A stretch of DNA of 47,116 bases from Chitinimonas sp. BJB300 (GCF_002735695.1 NZ_PDZH01000021.1:1-47116); one strand, 5' to 3'; shown: positions 8,261-17,612, numbered from the stretch's first letter. Numbers and translations: made by a program. The notes: generated by a model not told the origin, from the letters alone.

Positions 8261-9898
8261 TTAACTACGCAGCAGCGACAGGACCTGATTAGGTAAGGCA
8301 TTGGCCTGTGCCAACATCGCCGTACCCGCTTGTTGAAGAATCTGTGCACGTGTCAGGCTCGCCGTTTCCTGCGCAAAATCAGCATCACGGATTCGCGAAC
8401 GAGAAGCCGTGAGGTTCTCGGCAGAAACCTGCAAGTTCGCGATCGTCGCCATGAAGCGATTTTGCAAGGCGCCGAATGCCGCACGCTGGCCGTTGATGGT
8501 TGCCAGGGCGCTGTCCACGATACGCAGTGCTTGTGTGGATGAGGCGACCGAACCCACGTCGAGTACGGCGACAGCCGCCAGGGTGGAACCCAGGCTCGTA
8601 CCGGAATTCAGGAACAACCCTGACGTAGCATTCGCTGTGGTGCCGGAAGAGGCGATGGTGCCGCTTTGGAAGCCGATCGAGCTGGTTGATATCGAATAGC
8701 TCTTGTCCGAGTCAAGGGTGACTTGCCCACCGATCTTGAGCACATCGCCAGAAGTCGCCGTCGCCCCGCCTGCTGCACCACCCGAACCATTGGCGGTAAT
8801 AGTGAACGCCTGCGCCAGTGCCAGCCCGCCTATCCCCCCGGTCGATAATGAAATCGTGCCGCAAACCGCACCATTTTGAGTCGTTGCAACCGCCTGCAAT
8901 ATGATGTCGCTACCATCATCATTGGTCAGCACAATGCCAGTTGCTGTGTCGTTGAGGCGCGCAGTGATACCTGTTTGCGAAGCACGGTCGTTAAACGACT
9001 GGATTGCTTCAGATAAACCGGCCGAAGTTCGTGCATCTTTCACTTGGAAGGTGACGTTCACCGGAGTGCTATTTGCGCCCGTGACGTTAAGCGAATAGGA
9101 AAGGCCCGTTGTGTTTGCAAACTGGATATTGGCAGCATTGCGCGCTGTAGCCCGCACACCACTGTTGGAAGAGTTGATGGCGGCCGCGACATCCCGTGCC
9201 GTTGACGCAGAAGTCAGTGTAGAGAGCGAAGCCCCACCATTACCGCCGTTGATTGCCAGACTACCGGAGGCGCCACCCGAACCCGCAACCACTGAGCCGC
9301 CACTGGCTATCTGCCCGCCAAATGTCGTACCCGTATAGCTACCGGTAATCGCAAACATGGCTTGCTGCGCCATATTGGTGATTTGATAGCTGCCATAATT
9401 ATTAGTGCGCAGGTTTGCTGTTGTGGCTGTAATCGTCTGATTGGCGTTGGGGCCAACCTGATAGATTGAACTGCCATAAGTGCCATCAAACAGCTTCAGG
9501 CCGTTGAAATCGGTAACCACCGCGAAGCGATCAAGTTCGGCAACCAGTTGGTTGACTTCTGAATTCAGCGCTTGGCGATCCTGTGCGGAGTTGGTGGCAT
9601 TGGCTGATTGCACAGCCAATTCACGCACACGTTGCAGAATGTCGCCCATCTGCGTCAGCGCGCCCTCTCCCACCTGGGCCAGCGATACGCCGTCGTTTGC
9701 ATTTCGCCGGGCTTGGTCTGAGCCACGAATCTGTGAAGTCATACGCTCAGAAATCGCCAAGCCTGCTGCATCATCTCGTGCCGAGTTGATGCGTAATCCC
9801 GTTGAAAGTCGCTGCAACGAGGTTTCCAGACTGCCCTTTGAACCGTCCAGATTCCGCTGCGCATTGAGCGACGGTATATTGGTGTTGATTACTTGCAT
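8261..9898 (-). CDS. fliC: Flagellin (first copy, downstream)
   Basis: Flagellin is the filament subunit, exported unfolded through the flagellar type III apparatus. The 545 residues have the conserved coiled D0/D1 ends: [17 protein letters not shown] and [23 protein letters not shown] at the N-terminus and [43 protein letters not shown]-type sequence at the C-terminus. Between them is a long Ser/Thr/Gly/Ala-rich variable region, the kind of surface that is O-glycosylated in other bacteria. AAGGAGAG precedes the ATG. It is a paralogue of the flagellin at 15862-17550, with matching ends and a divergent middle. Unlike that gene I could not find a convincing sigma-28 promoter upstream. Confidence 0.96.
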   Translation of the reverse strand: MQVINTNIPSLNAQRNLDGSKGSLETSLQRLSTGLRINSARDDAAGLAISERMTSQIRGSDQARRNANDGVSLAQVGEGALTQMGDILQRVRELAVQSANATNSAQDRQALNSEVNQLVAELDRFAVVTDFNGLKLFDGTYGSSIYQVGPNANQTITATTANLRTNNYGSYQITNMAQQAMFAITGSYTGTTFGGQIASGGSVVAGSGGASGSLAINGGNGGASLSTLTSASTARDVAAAINSSNSGVRATARNAANIQFANTTGLSYSLNVTGANSTPVNVTFQVKDARTSAGLSEAIQSFNDRASQTGITARLNDTATGIVLTNDDGSDIILQAVATTQNGAVCGTISLSTGGIGGLALAQAFTITANGSGGAAGGATATSGDVLKIGGQVTLDSDKSYSISTSSIGFQSGTIASSGTTANATSGLFLNSGTSLGSTLAAVAVLDVGSVASSTQALRIVDSALATINGQRAAFGALQNRFMATIANLQVSAENLTASRSRIRDADFAQETASLTRAQILQQAGTAMLAQANALPNQVLSLLRS

Positions 9899-10531
9899 GA
9901 TTGCTCTCCTTCGCCGTGTGCCCTGGGTAGCAGGACGCGGTCAATGTCGATCACCGAATGGAAACGTGGCTTTTATGCTTTCATTTCCCCACGGTTGCTA
10001 CCCTTGCCCCCGGGCAACAAACCGACTACAAGACGCAACGGATAAAGCCTGCAAATCCCTTGCGTGGGGAGTACGGTGGTTGTTAATGTCCATTCATACC
10101 CCACCCCGCTTTTGCGTCTTGTCCAAGCCCCTTACGGCCGACGATGCGGCGCGTACGACGAAGCTCCTGACTGTGATTCGGTCTAAGCACATCATTTCCA
10201 TATGCCCTTGACGGTTTGGACACAGGTCTATCAGCAAGGGGTATGCCAGAGGAATTTCTACCTGGGTTTTGGTGGCTTGGCGGTTGGTTCTTGAGGAATG
10301 GCCTTGCTATGCGTAATAAACAGCGGGGATTTGGCGTAAAACCAAAGAAGCATTCCCCAGAAGATAAGGGGGAACGGCAAGTGGCTGGCAGTACTTGCCG
10401 CCTAAATAAATAATGGCGGCAATAACTTGCCGCCAAGAAAAAAGAGGATGTGGCCTACTTGGTTTTACATCTCTGGCACAGGCTTTATTGGGGGTATGGG
10501 AATGAGTACGTGTGGGAAAGGTGAAACACAC
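9899..10531. other. 633-bp intergenic region upstream of fliC1
   Basis: No convincing gene is present. The open frames here are short, lack ribosome-binding sites, or run antisense into the flagellin. The part near fliC1 holds the ribosome-binding site and a TAAA (about 9975) with only a weak -10 match at sigma-28 spacing. The far part contains the three GC-rich repeats at 10395-10435. Its size suggests that fliC1 has its own regulated promoter. Confidence 0.5.
10395..10435. repeat. Three-arm repeat able to form alternative hairpins
   Basis: TTGCCGCC occurs at 10395-10402 and 10428-10435, with its complement GGCGGCAA between them at 10415-10422. The middle arm can pair with either flank but not both. 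It lies about 100 bp past the end of the flhB-like gene and may end or attenuate that operon's transcript on the way to fliC1. Confidence 0.4.
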
Positions 10532-10870
10532 CTAGCCTTCATTAGCCGCGGCATCGTCCGGATTAACCGCTGGCGGGATAAATACTGGCGCCTTTGCTTC
10601 AACACCGTTCTCAAGGAAATGAATAAAGGCCAGCAATTCAGCTACTGCACGATATAGCTCGGTCGGAATCTGCTTGTCTAAATCCACCTGCATCAATAGC
10701 GACGTCAACTCCGGCGAAGCATGGACGAAAACACCTGCCTCACGGGCTTTTTCGATAATGGTTTCCGCCAATATACCGCGTCCCTTGGCAACAACGCGCG
10801 GTGCGTTGCTACCGTCGCGATAAGCCAACGCAACGGCTTCGGGTACGGGTGCGCGGCGATACTTCGCCAT
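10532..10870 (-). CDS. FlhB C-terminal-domain-like protein (type III export switch homologue)
   Basis: A 112-residue soluble protein resembling only the cytoplasmic domain of FlhB/YscU, the substrate-specificity switch of type III export. It has the typical start PEAVALAYRDGSNAPRVVAKGRG and the LLMQVDLDKQIPTELYRAVAELLAFI stretch. The membrane domain is absent, and at the position of the self-cleaving NPTH motif there is NAPR, so autocleavage is not expected. Family members of this kind (often called FhlB or YlqH) occur beside FliK-like genes, as here, where the gene starts 2 bp after the FliK-like stop codon. It probably binds export apparatus components, but the exact role is uncertain. Confidence 0.85.
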   Translation of the reverse strand: MAKYRRAPVPEAVALAYRDGSNAPRVVAKGRGILAETIIEKAREAGVFVHASPELTSLLMQVDLDKQIPTELYRAVAELLAFIHFLENGVEAKAPVFIPPAVNPDDAAANEG

Positions 10871-10872
10871 AG

Positions 10873-12045
10873 TTACTGCTCATCCTCGTCAACGAGCACC
10901 TGATTGGCGTCCAACGCCAACCCAGCGGCTTCAAATTGCAGCTGTAAACGTGACTGGGCATCGCGGATCATCGACGCGGTTTCGGCTTGCTTCACCAAAA
11001 AACCGACTTCCACATGGTTTTGTCCATGCAAGCTAATGGCTACTTCAAGTTGCCCCATATGGGGCAGCGTCAGTTGCAAACGGGTCCGCCAGACCTTTTC
11101 GACACTGGTGTCTTCATTACCACGGTTGCCGCCATCCTCATCGACACCCCAGCGCAACGGTTGGCCGGGCCATGCAAAGCCTTCCCATACCAGCTGTCGC
11201 TGGTCGAGCAGCTGCAACTGCTGCTGAATCAATTGGCGTGCAGCTGCAGGCATGTCATCCAGATCATTAAATACGCCCTCATGCTGCCCCCCCTGAGCGG
11301 TTGGGCGATTGCGCAAATCATCCTCTTGCTCAACATCTGATACCTGATCTGCGCCCTTGTCGCCGAGTACCTTGGCACTGGGTTTTTCAGCGCGCTTGGC
11401 ATCTAGCAAGGCTTTGGCTTGGTCGCCAAAACGTGCTTGCGGCTCCCCCAGCAACTGACTCAAAGAACGAGACCCCTCGGCCCATTCAGCCAAATGCGAT
11501 TCATAGAACAACCCGCCTTCACTCAATGCCTGTTTGAGAGATTCCGCCAGTTTGGTGGTATCCAACGTTTTTCCACTTTCCGGCGCCAATGGCTGCAAAG
11601 TGGGTTGCAGGCGGGCCATTGCTGGCCCATCCGCTTGCTCTGTCGTGGTTTCTGTAATCAACTCGCCGAGGAAACGCGCTGTGCCGCTTATCTCCACATT
11701 GCTTGAGGAGTCTGGCAATGTCTGTTGTGGTAAGGTGGGCGCATTGGGATTCGCTTGAAGGCGTGGCAGCAGGAAGGTAAGACGCGGCGAGTTGGCCAAC
11801 ACGCGCATGTCGAAGGTTTCGCCTTCTTCAGTATTGCGCGGCAGGTTTAGATCCAGCAACTGGTCTTTGACCAATACAGCATACCGGCCATTGGACAACA
11901 TACCGGTCACCTGCGCCCTTACCTGCTCGCCCACCGTGAATAGCTTCTGGATTTCCTGCAGCGCATCAACCGCTTGAATAAGCGGAGCTTCTGCTGGTTT
12001 TACATAGACTTGGAGCGAAGAGGCAATTGCGTTGGCGGGAATCAT
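10873..12045 (-). CDS. FliK-like flagellar hook-length control protein
   Basis: A 390-residue protein with a low-complexity, Gln/Glu-rich N-terminal two thirds and a C-terminal Flg_hook domain (about residues 265-380: VWEGFAWPGQPLRWGV, then LQLTLPHMGQLEVAISLHGQNHVEVGFLVKQAETASMI). This is the organisation of FliK, the exported ruler that switches export from hook to filament subunits. Its pairing with an FlhB-tail homologue, rather than with hook genes, means it may be a FliK paralogue and not the main ruler. I therefore give no gene symbol. Its stop codon lies 2 bp from the flhB-like start and its start 14 bp after the DUF2802 gene. Confidence 0.82.
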   Translation of the reverse strand: MIPANAIASSLQVYVKPAEAPLIQAVDALQEIQKLFTVGEQVRAQVTGMLSNGRYAVLVKDQLLDLNLPRNTEEGETFDMRVLANSPRLTFLLPRLQANPNAPTLPQQTLPDSSSNVEISGTARFLGELITETTTEQADGPAMARLQPTLQPLAPESGKTLDTTKLAESLKQALSEGGLFYESHLAEWAEGSRSLSQLLGEPQARFGDQAKALLDAKRAEKPSAKVLGDKGADQVSDVEQEDDLRNRPTAQGGQHEGVFNDLDDMPAAARQLIQQQLQLLDQRQLVWEGFAWPGQPLRWGVDEDGGNRGNEDTSVEKVWRTRLQLTLPHMGQLEVAISLHGQNHVEVGFLVKQAETASMIRDAQSRLQLQFEAAGLALDANQVLVDEDEQ

Positions 12046-12059
12046 GGCCGCCTACCGTA

Positions 12060-12425
12060 TCAAGGGCGCTGCGACGCGCGATAAAGGGCAACGATCAATT
12101 CCGCCTCACCACGCGAAATACCGCAACCTGCGGCAACGGCAGACGAGTCCAGCCCCTGGCCGGCCAAACGCATTGCCTGCGCATAGGCGGTCTCACCTAC
12201 GGGTTCGGGTGATTCTGGGGGGTGACTACGTTCCGCGACGCCGGACAACTCGCGGCGAATGATTTGCAGCTGATCTTCCAGATATTCTATGCGCTCAAGC
12301 AATTGCCGAGTAACTTGCTTGTTCTGAGTAACCCGCAGCGAGAGCAAAATGAGATACACCAAGCACCCCACAAACAGTGTGGCGCTTACTAGCCACTGCC
12401 ATCCCAGAGAGAAAAAAGCAGTCAT
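12060..12425 (-). CDS. DUF2802 membrane-anchored protein
   Basis: A 121-residue protein with one N-terminal membrane segment (about residues 8-30), a short coiled region (QVTRQLLERIEYLEDQLQIIRREL, 38-61), a Pro/Glu-rich linker and a C-terminal helix-turn-helix-like segment (YAQAMRLAGQGLDSSAVAAGCGISRGEAELIVALYRA). This layout matches the DUF2802 family, which is often found in flagellar gene clusters but has no established function. It sits between fliT and the fliK-like gene, presumably in the same operon. Confidence 0.8.
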   Translation of the reverse strand: MTAFFSLGWQWLVSATLFVGCLVYLILLSLRVTQNKQVTRQLLERIEYLEDQLQIIRRELSGVAERSHPPESPEPVGETAYAQAMRLAGQGLDSSAVAAGCGISRGEAELIVALYRASQRP

Positions 12426-12467
12426 GTTGCCATATCCATCGAAGCCACACTCAGGGACTCACCGTAA

Positions 12468-12809
12468 TCAGCCACCATAGGCACGACTGATGCGCTTGCC
12501 GTTTTGCCGAGTTGCATTGATTTCTTCAAGGATAGCTGAAACTTGAGTACGCCAAGCGGTAACGCGCTCAAGTACTTCTCGATTCGCAGTGTCGATCTGT
12601 TTGATTAGTGCGGTCAATGCCGCCCGTATGTCGGCAGGACAATTCGATAAGGCATCATTGCCCCGAAGGGTGGCGGCCATGGCCGCTTGCTGCGCCGGTA
12701 TCGCGTCAAGCAATGTATCCCACGCTTCAGCACGGGCTAATGCCAGCAAGGCCTGGGTTAATTCCAACAAGTGTGTGTAATCGGATAATCGGGTATCAGA
12801 CACGGCCAT
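12468..12809 (-). CDS. fliT: Flagellar chaperone FliT
   Basis: A 113-residue, mainly helical protein with heptad-like Leu/Ala spacing, directly after fliS and overlapping it by 14 bases. FliT family members are export chaperones for the filament cap FliD and in enterics also restrain FlhDC. Sequence conservation in this family is low, so the call rests mainly on size, helical character and the fliD-fliS-fliT gene order. No contradictory motif is seen. Confidence 0.8.
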   Translation of the reverse strand: MAVSDTRLSDYTHLLELTQALLALARAEAWDTLLDAIPAQQAAMAATLRGNDALSNCPADIRAALTALIKQIDTANREVLERVTAWRTQVSAILEEINATRQNGKRISRAYGG

Positions 12810-13257
12810 AGCTCAAAGGTTGGCGACCCGTCTCCGGCGGTTCTTCCGCTGGTTTGTTCGCCTCTGTTGTCTTATCAATCGATTCCCAGGATTCCTTCAG
12901 CTGGGAAAGTAATAACTGCACTTCATCAAGCGCATTAACGTCATTATGGAAGTTAGCTTCCAGAAGGCGTCGGCTCATGTAATCGTACAAAGTGTCCAGA
13001 TTCGCAGCGATATCACCACTTTTTTCTGCATCCAGACTATTACGAAGACCCTCCTCAATAATGGCAATTGCTTTGGAAATCGCCAACCCCTTAGGCCCAA
13101 TCTCATGGTTTTGCATATGCATCTTGGCCATGAACAGGGCCTTGATGGCACCCTCGTACAACAGACAGATCAGCTTGTGCGGCGAGGCATGTTCAACATC
13201 CTGCTCAATGCTACTCTGTCCGTAGGCACTCAACGCGTTTTTGACATTGGCGGGCAT
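12796..13257 (-). CDS. fliS: Flagellar export chaperone FliS
   Basis: FliS binds the C-terminal end of flagellin and prevents its premature polymerisation in the cytoplasm. The 153-residue protein has the family pattern ALSAYGQSSIEQDVEHASPHKLICLLYEGAIKAL near the N-terminus and LDTLYDYMSRRLLEANFHNDVNALDEVQLLL in the middle. A Pro/Glu-rich tail of about 20 residues lengthens it a little beyond the usual 130-140. It lies 24 bp after fliD and overlaps fliT. Confidence 0.95.
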   Translation of the reverse strand: MPANVKNALSAYGQSSIEQDVEHASPHKLICLLYEGAIKALFMAKMHMQNHEIGPKGLAISKAIAIIEEGLRNSLDAEKSGDIAANLDTLYDYMSRRLLEANFHNDVNALDEVQLLLSQLKESWESIDKTTEANKPAEEPPETGRQPLSYGRV

Positions 13258-13281
13258 ACGCCACTCATCCTTACGGGCACG

Positions 13282-15348
13282 TCACCGCGAATTCAGCGAA
13301 GACAGGGCCGACAACTGCTGGGAAAGGTAACTACTTGTACTTTGGAGTTTGGATATCGTGATATCGAGCTGTGTAAACTGCGCTCGATAACGTTTTTCCA
13401 ATTCATTCATGCGGGTATTGAGCTTGGTGAACTGCGTATTCATGGCATCGATCGAGCTATTAAGCGTATTGGCGCGCCCAGCAATCATACCGGTAGTGGC
13501 AGTCTGCGCATTGATCGCATCGTCAAGCTGATAGGCAAAACCGCGATTATACGACACCGTACCACGTGCGCCGGCGGCACCGCCTGAAATCAATACCTTG
13601 AGGCCTATCGCAGCGCCAGAACCGGTCAGATACTGGCCGCTACCTGTCGCGGCGTTACCACCAATTGAGCCTGCCACATCCGAACCAGCGGTACCGGTAT
13701 CCGATGTTGCAAAACCGAGCGCTGTATTCAGGTCGGTACTGATCGAACTGATCGCAACTGACGAAGTCGCCCCGTAACGATTCGACGTAATGGCAAATTT
13801 CTGCGTCCCGACATCAAAACTAACCGATACACCCCCGCCAGCCGCTTTGATGGTTGGGTCGCCATTAATCTTGGCCTGGAGTTCAACCGCCAAATCCGCA
13901 GTTGTTGCATAGTTCGCAGCATTCAACGTAATCGTGCCCGACGTTGTGCCATCAACAGATACCGTCAAGGTATTGGTTGTGCTGGTCAGGTTGATATTGG
14001 TGGCCGAAGGGACCACCGCACCAGCAGTCAACGCCCCTTGGGCGGCCATCTGGCTGATGGATACGTCATATTTACCCGGCTTGGTCGACCCGGTGGAGCT
14101 GACGTAGGAAAGTTGGGTGTCCGTGGCGACACCGTAACTGCCGAACAAGGCGGCCACAGAAGCAGAATCTTTGGCGATGGCAGCGTTGAACTTGCTGCTG
14201 TCGTAGGTCATGGTGCCATCTTTGGCAAAACCGATACCGACATCAGCCAAGCGGGTGAATGTCCCACCGGTAAGCTGGCTATTCATCACACTACGTAGTG
14301 AGTATTGCAACGAACGAATCGACGTCTCACCTTGCAATGCCCCAGCCTTACCGATTGCCTTGTCGTAATAACTGACGTCGCTGACTGTTTTGCTCAACTC
14401 GTTGTAGGCAGTAACAAAACTGTCAATCAACTTGCTGGTATTGGTTGGGTCTCGCCCGACAGAAATCGTAACCGGCGCGGTGGTGATCTTCTGCAAGTTC
14501 AGCGCAATCCCGGACAATATGTCTGAAGGGGTATTGGATTCTGAACTGACATCGACGCCATCGACCTTCAATTTGGCGCTCTTACCGCTTTGCACCTCAG
14601 CTAGATTCTGCCCGCTGGCGCTGGGACGGGTCACGTCATAAGCCAGCTTCGATAGGCCATTGGTATCCGTACTGCTGAGGTCAGGGTCGACTACCGTAAT
14701 GCGCATCGAATTCGACTCGCCTGTGGCGTCAGAAGACAAGACCAAACGAAAACCACTGCCGTCATTGATGATGGAAGCGGTTACGCCAGCACCGGCCGAA
14801 TTGATCGCCTCACGGATACCGCTAAGGGTATTGTGCTGAGAGTCAATATTGATGGTAGCGGTGGAACGCTTGGTGTTGGTGGTGAACTTGGCATTGCTGT
14901 AGTTACCACTGGCATCGGGCGTCGTGGCATTGCCCGTTGTGGCATCCGCGATAGTGCCAAAGTCGATGATCAGTTTGCCTGTACCGATAACCGCATCAAC
15001 ACTGTTGAACACACCGGTTTTCACGCGCTGGTTTTGCGCCAGCTGTGAAACAGAGATGGCATGGCTACCCAAAGGGGCAGAAGCCGTAGCGGTAGCCGTA
15101 ACACTGGTAGAATCTGAGGAACTGGTAACAGGGGTAACGAACTTTGAGGCACTTTCAAGCGCCTGCACCGCTGATTGGAACGAAGACAGCGCACCACGCA
15201 CGGTACCCAATGCAGTGAGCTTGGCGGTCGCGGTAGTGGCTTTTGCCGTCAGCTGCTTCTGCGCGGGGTCTCGCTCAGCTGCAACCAGTTTGGTAACCAG
15301 ATCTTCGACATTCAGCCCAGACCCCAGGCCGGTGGATGTAAGCGCCAT
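13282..15348 (-). CDS. fliD: Flagellar filament cap protein FliD (HAP2)
   Basis: FliD forms the oligomeric cap under which flagellin subunits fold at the filament tip. The N-terminus (GLGSGLNVEDLVTKLVAAERDPAQKQL) is the FliD_N domain. The FliD_C signature is seen in LIDSFVTAYNELSKTVSDVSYYD (near residue 310) and at the C-terminal heptads (about 625-688: MNTQFTKLNTRMNELEKRYRAQFTQLDITISKLQSTSSYLSQQL). At 688 residues it is about 200 longer than the common 450-480. The extra length is a Ser/Thr/Gly/Ala-rich block around residues 420-610. GGAGGG precedes the ATG. It lies between flaG and fliS. Confidence 0.96.
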   Translation of the reverse strand: MALTSTGLGSGLNVEDLVTKLVAAERDPAQKQLTAKATTATAKLTALGTVRGALSSFQSAVQALESASKFVTPVTSSSDSTSVTATATASAPLGSHAISVSQLAQNQRVKTGVFNSVDAVIGTGKLIIDFGTIADATTGNATTPDASGNYSNAKFTTNTKRSTATINIDSQHNTLSGIREAINSAGAGVTASIINDGSGFRLVLSSDATGESNSMRITVVDPDLSSTDTNGLSKLAYDVTRPSASGQNLAEVQSGKSAKLKVDGVDVSSESNTPSDILSGIALNLQKITTAPVTISVGRDPTNTSKLIDSFVTAYNELSKTVSDVSYYDKAIGKAGALQGETSIRSLQYSLRSVMNSQLTGGTFTRLADVGIGFAKDGTMTYDSSKFNAAIAKDSASVAALFGSYGVATDTQLSYVSSTGSTKPGKYDVSISQMAAQGALTAGAVVPSATNINLTSTTNTLTVSVDGTTSGTITLNAANYATTADLAVELQAKINGDPTIKAAGGGVSVSFDVGTQKFAITSNRYGATSSVAISSISTDLNTALGFATSDTGTAGSDVAGSIGGNAATGSGQYLTGSGAAIGLKVLISGGAAGARGTVSYNRGFAYQLDDAINAQTATTGMIAGRANTLNSSIDAMNTQFTKLNTRMNELEKRYRAQFTQLDITISKLQSTSSYLSQQLSALSSLNSR

Positions 15349-15396
15349 CGTATTACCCTCCGATCCGCGACACTTGGTCGCACCGCAGGTCCCGCG

Positions 15397-15777
15397 CTAA
15401 GCCTTGTCACTCAACAGCAGGCCCTGCAATTTATCAATTGCCTTGGCAATCTCTACGACTTCCTGGGATGGAATCTGCCGGATAACTTCCTTCGAACTCA
15501 CATCCACGACCCTGACGATATTCATCCGCGTATCTTTATCGATACTGAATTGCAGGCTGCGATTGAACGTCGCCACCGTTTGATTCAACTTTTCAACCGA
15601 CTCTTCAACACTCAGTTGTTTATCTTCGGCGTGCTCAGGCTTATTCACTGCACCTGATTGAGTGGCGCTTTGTTGTGCTGCCACCTCCTGCTCGCCCTGT
15701 GTTGCCTTGCGCGCGGCCTGGGCCTCGGTTTGGCTGCCGGTCGGAACCAGCGAAACACCGACTGCTTGTACTTGCAT
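15397..15777 (-). CDS. flaG: FlaG-family flagellar protein
   Basis: A 126-residue protein with a variable, Gln/Ala/Glu-rich first half and the conserved FlaG core in the second half: LNQTVATFNRSLQFSIDKDTRMNIVRVVDVSSKEVIRQIPSQEVVEIAKAIDKLQGLL. FlaG affects filament length in several polar flagellates. It lies between flagellin and fliD, the usual place. AGGAGA precedes the ATG. Confidence 0.93.
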   Translation of the reverse strand: MQVQAVGVSLVPTGSQTEAQAARKATQGEQEVAAQQSATQSGAVNKPEHAEDKQLSVEESVEKLNQTVATFNRSLQFSIDKDTRMNIVRVVDVSSKEVIRQIPSQEVVEIAKAIDKLQGLLLSDKA

Positions 15778-15794
15778 GATGGCTTCTCCTAGGC

Positions 15795-15829
15795 AAAAGC
15801 CCCAGCTCGCCAGTTGGCGCTGCCGGGGC
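15795..15829 (-). terminator. Terminator downstream of fliC2
   Basis: On the minus strand a GC-rich branched stem (outer arms GCCCC at 15829-15825 and GGGGC at 15803-15799, inner CAGC/GCTG pairing) is followed by TTTT at 15798-15795. It lies in the 84-bp gap between fliC2 and flaG. It could let a short, abundant flagellin transcript form while some read-through serves flaG-fliD-fliS. Confidence 0.65.
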
Positions 15830-15861
15830 GGATCGTCTCTGCGTTAATCGAATCGTTCTGA

Positions 15862-17550
15862 TTAACCGCGGAGCAAAGTGAGCACCTGATTCGGCAGCGC
15901 GTTGGCTTGCGCCAGCATCGCAGTACCAGCCTGTTGCAAGATCTGTGCCTTGGTCAGGTTTGCCGTTTCAGAGGCAAAGTCAGCATCCTGAATCCGTGAG
16001 CGGGAAGCTGAGATGTTTTCAGAAGCCGTTTGCAAGTTGGCAATCGTCGCCTGGAACCGGTTCTGCAAGGCACCAAACTTGGCGCGCTGGCCGTTCACCA
16101 CTGAAAGCGCACTGTCTACGATACGCAGGGCTTGGTTAGCGCCGTCTACCGTTGTCACATCCAGTGCGTTCACCGCCACCAGGTTGGAACTCAGGCTGTT
16201 CCCCGAGATCAGGGCGCGGCCCGAAGTTGCATTTGGCGTCGAACCGGACGATGCGAACACACCCGACTGGAAGGTGGTGCCGCTCAGAGCCGAAATCGAA
16301 TAACTCTTGTCGGAGTCCAGTGTAACCTGTCCACCGATACGGAGGAGGAAGCCCGATGTCTGGCTTGCGCCACCCGCCGAACCACCAGAGCCAACCGCAC
16401 TCATGTGGTAAGCGCCAGAGATCGGTGTGCCACCGGCACCACCAGTAGCCAGAGAGATGACACCGGTTGAGGCCGTGTCGACAGCCGTCGAGACGCTCTG
16501 CAACACAATGTCGCTACCATCGTCATTGGACAGGATGATGGCGCTGCCAGTGTCGTTCAAGCGGGCAGTAATCCCTGTTTGTGAAGCCCGGTCGTTAAAC
16601 GCCTGCACGGCTTCGGCCAACCCGGAAGTCGAGCGATTATCGCCCACCTTGAAGGTGACGTTGACAACCTGGGTATTGGAACCGGTGACGTTGACCGAAT
16701 ACGACAAGCCGTTACCGCTGACGCCATCCGTAGTACCCGAGCTGACGCCGATACCACCGGCAGAGCTGACGTTGAATTGAATCAGCGCCTGGGTGCGAGC
16801 GCTGGCGCGTACACCGGTGTTGGTCGCATTGACAGCCGCTGCCACATCACGGGCTGATGAGCCAGAACCAAGGTTGGCGATAGTTGCACCGCCATTACCG
16901 CCATTGATACTGATGGCGCCTGAACCGTTCGCATTACGCGAGTCAAGCACCGAGCCCGATGTCCCGCCGCTGATGACAGTACCGGATACCGTACCGGTCT
17001 GGGCGAAGGTTGCCAGCGACAGCTGGCTGCGCATTTGGTAGGTGCCGTAGTTATTGGTGCGGAAGTTGGCTGTCGTTGCAGTGACTACCTCGTTGGCGTT
17101 TGCGCCAATCTGGTAGGCAGCCGAGCCGAAAGAGCCATCAAACAGCTTCTGCCCGTTGAAGTCGGTCGTGATCGCAAACCGATCCAACTCAGCCGTCAGT
17201 TGGGAAACTTCCGAATTCAATGATGCCCGGTCCGACACGGAGTTCGTACCGTTAGCGGACTGCACTGCGAGTTCGCGGATGCGCTGTAGCAGATCGCTCA
17301 TTTGACCAAGCGCGCCTTCACCAACCTGCGCCAACGAAACACCATCGTTTGCGTTACGACGGGCTTGATCCATACCGCGGATTTGTGAGGTCATCCGCGA
17401 AGCAATCGACAGGCCTGCTGCATCATCCTTAGCGGAGTTGATACGCAAGCCGGTAGACAAACGTTGCAGCGACGTGCTCAAGCCTTCGGTGGTTCTGGTT
17501 AGGTTCCGCTGGGCGTTGAGCGACGGGATGTTGGTGTTGATGACTTGCAT
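15862..17550 (-). CDS. fliC: Flagellin (second copy, at the head of the filament operon)
   Basis: A 562-residue flagellin whose N-terminal ([40 protein letters not shown]) and C-terminal helices ([43 protein letters not shown]-type) nearly match the copy at 8261-9898. The central 200-450 region is Ser/Thr/Gly-rich and differs by substitutions and short insertions. It heads the fliC-flaG-fliD-fliS-fliT unit, has AGAAGGAGA before the ATG and a very good sigma-28 promoter 63 bp upstream. Its position next to the pseudaminic acid and glycosyltransferase genes makes it the likely glycosylation target. Which flagellin dominates the filament cannot be told from sequence. Confidence 0.96.
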   Translation of the reverse strand: MQVINTNIPSLNAQRNLTRTTEGLSTSLQRLSTGLRINSAKDDAAGLSIASRMTSQIRGMDQARRNANDGVSLAQVGEGALGQMSDLLQRIRELAVQSANGTNSVSDRASLNSEVSQLTAELDRFAITTDFNGQKLFDGSFGSAAYQIGANANEVVTATTANFRTNNYGTYQMRSQLSLATFAQTGTVSGTVISGGTSGSVLDSRNANGSGAISINGGNGGATIANLGSGSSARDVAAAVNATNTGVRASARTQALIQFNVSSAGGIGVSSGTTDGVSGNGLSYSVNVTGSNTQVVNVTFKVGDNRSTSGLAEAVQAFNDRASQTGITARLNDTGSAIILSNDDGSDIVLQSVSTAVDTASTGVISLATGGAGGTPISGAYHMSAVGSGGSAGGASQTSGFLLRIGGQVTLDSDKSYSISALSGTTFQSGVFASSGSTPNATSGRALISGNSLSSNLVAVNALDVTTVDGANQALRIVDSALSVVNGQRAKFGALQNRFQATIANLQTASENISASRSRIQDADFASETANLTKAQILQQAGTAMLAQANALPNQVLTLLRG

Positions 17551-17612
17551 GATCTCGTCTCCTTCTGAGGGGCTGAGGTTAAATTAACCAGGCGGTCAAC
17601 GCCTTGCTCCCT

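Noticed and set aside
8400-9800. Repetitive-looking flagellin coding sequence as a possible repeat array
   Set aside because: The similarity between 8.3-9.9 kb and 15.9-17.5 kb is fully explained by two paralogous flagellin genes. No CRISPR-like regular spacing was seen anywhere.
9950-9985. Possible sigma-28 promoter for fliC1
   Set aside because: A TAAA is present, but at 15-base spacing the -10 box matches the consensus at almost no positions. Other spacings give at most about half the bases.
9480-10211. Plus-strand open frame of 243 codons crossing the fliC1 start into the intergenic region
   Set aside because: More than half is antisense to conserved flagellin sequence. The remainder has no motif or ribosome-binding site.
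10216-10413. 65-codon plus-strand frame in the fliC1 upstream gap
   Set aside because: There is no ribosome-binding site and no recognisable protein features. The sequence is better seen as untranslated DNA.
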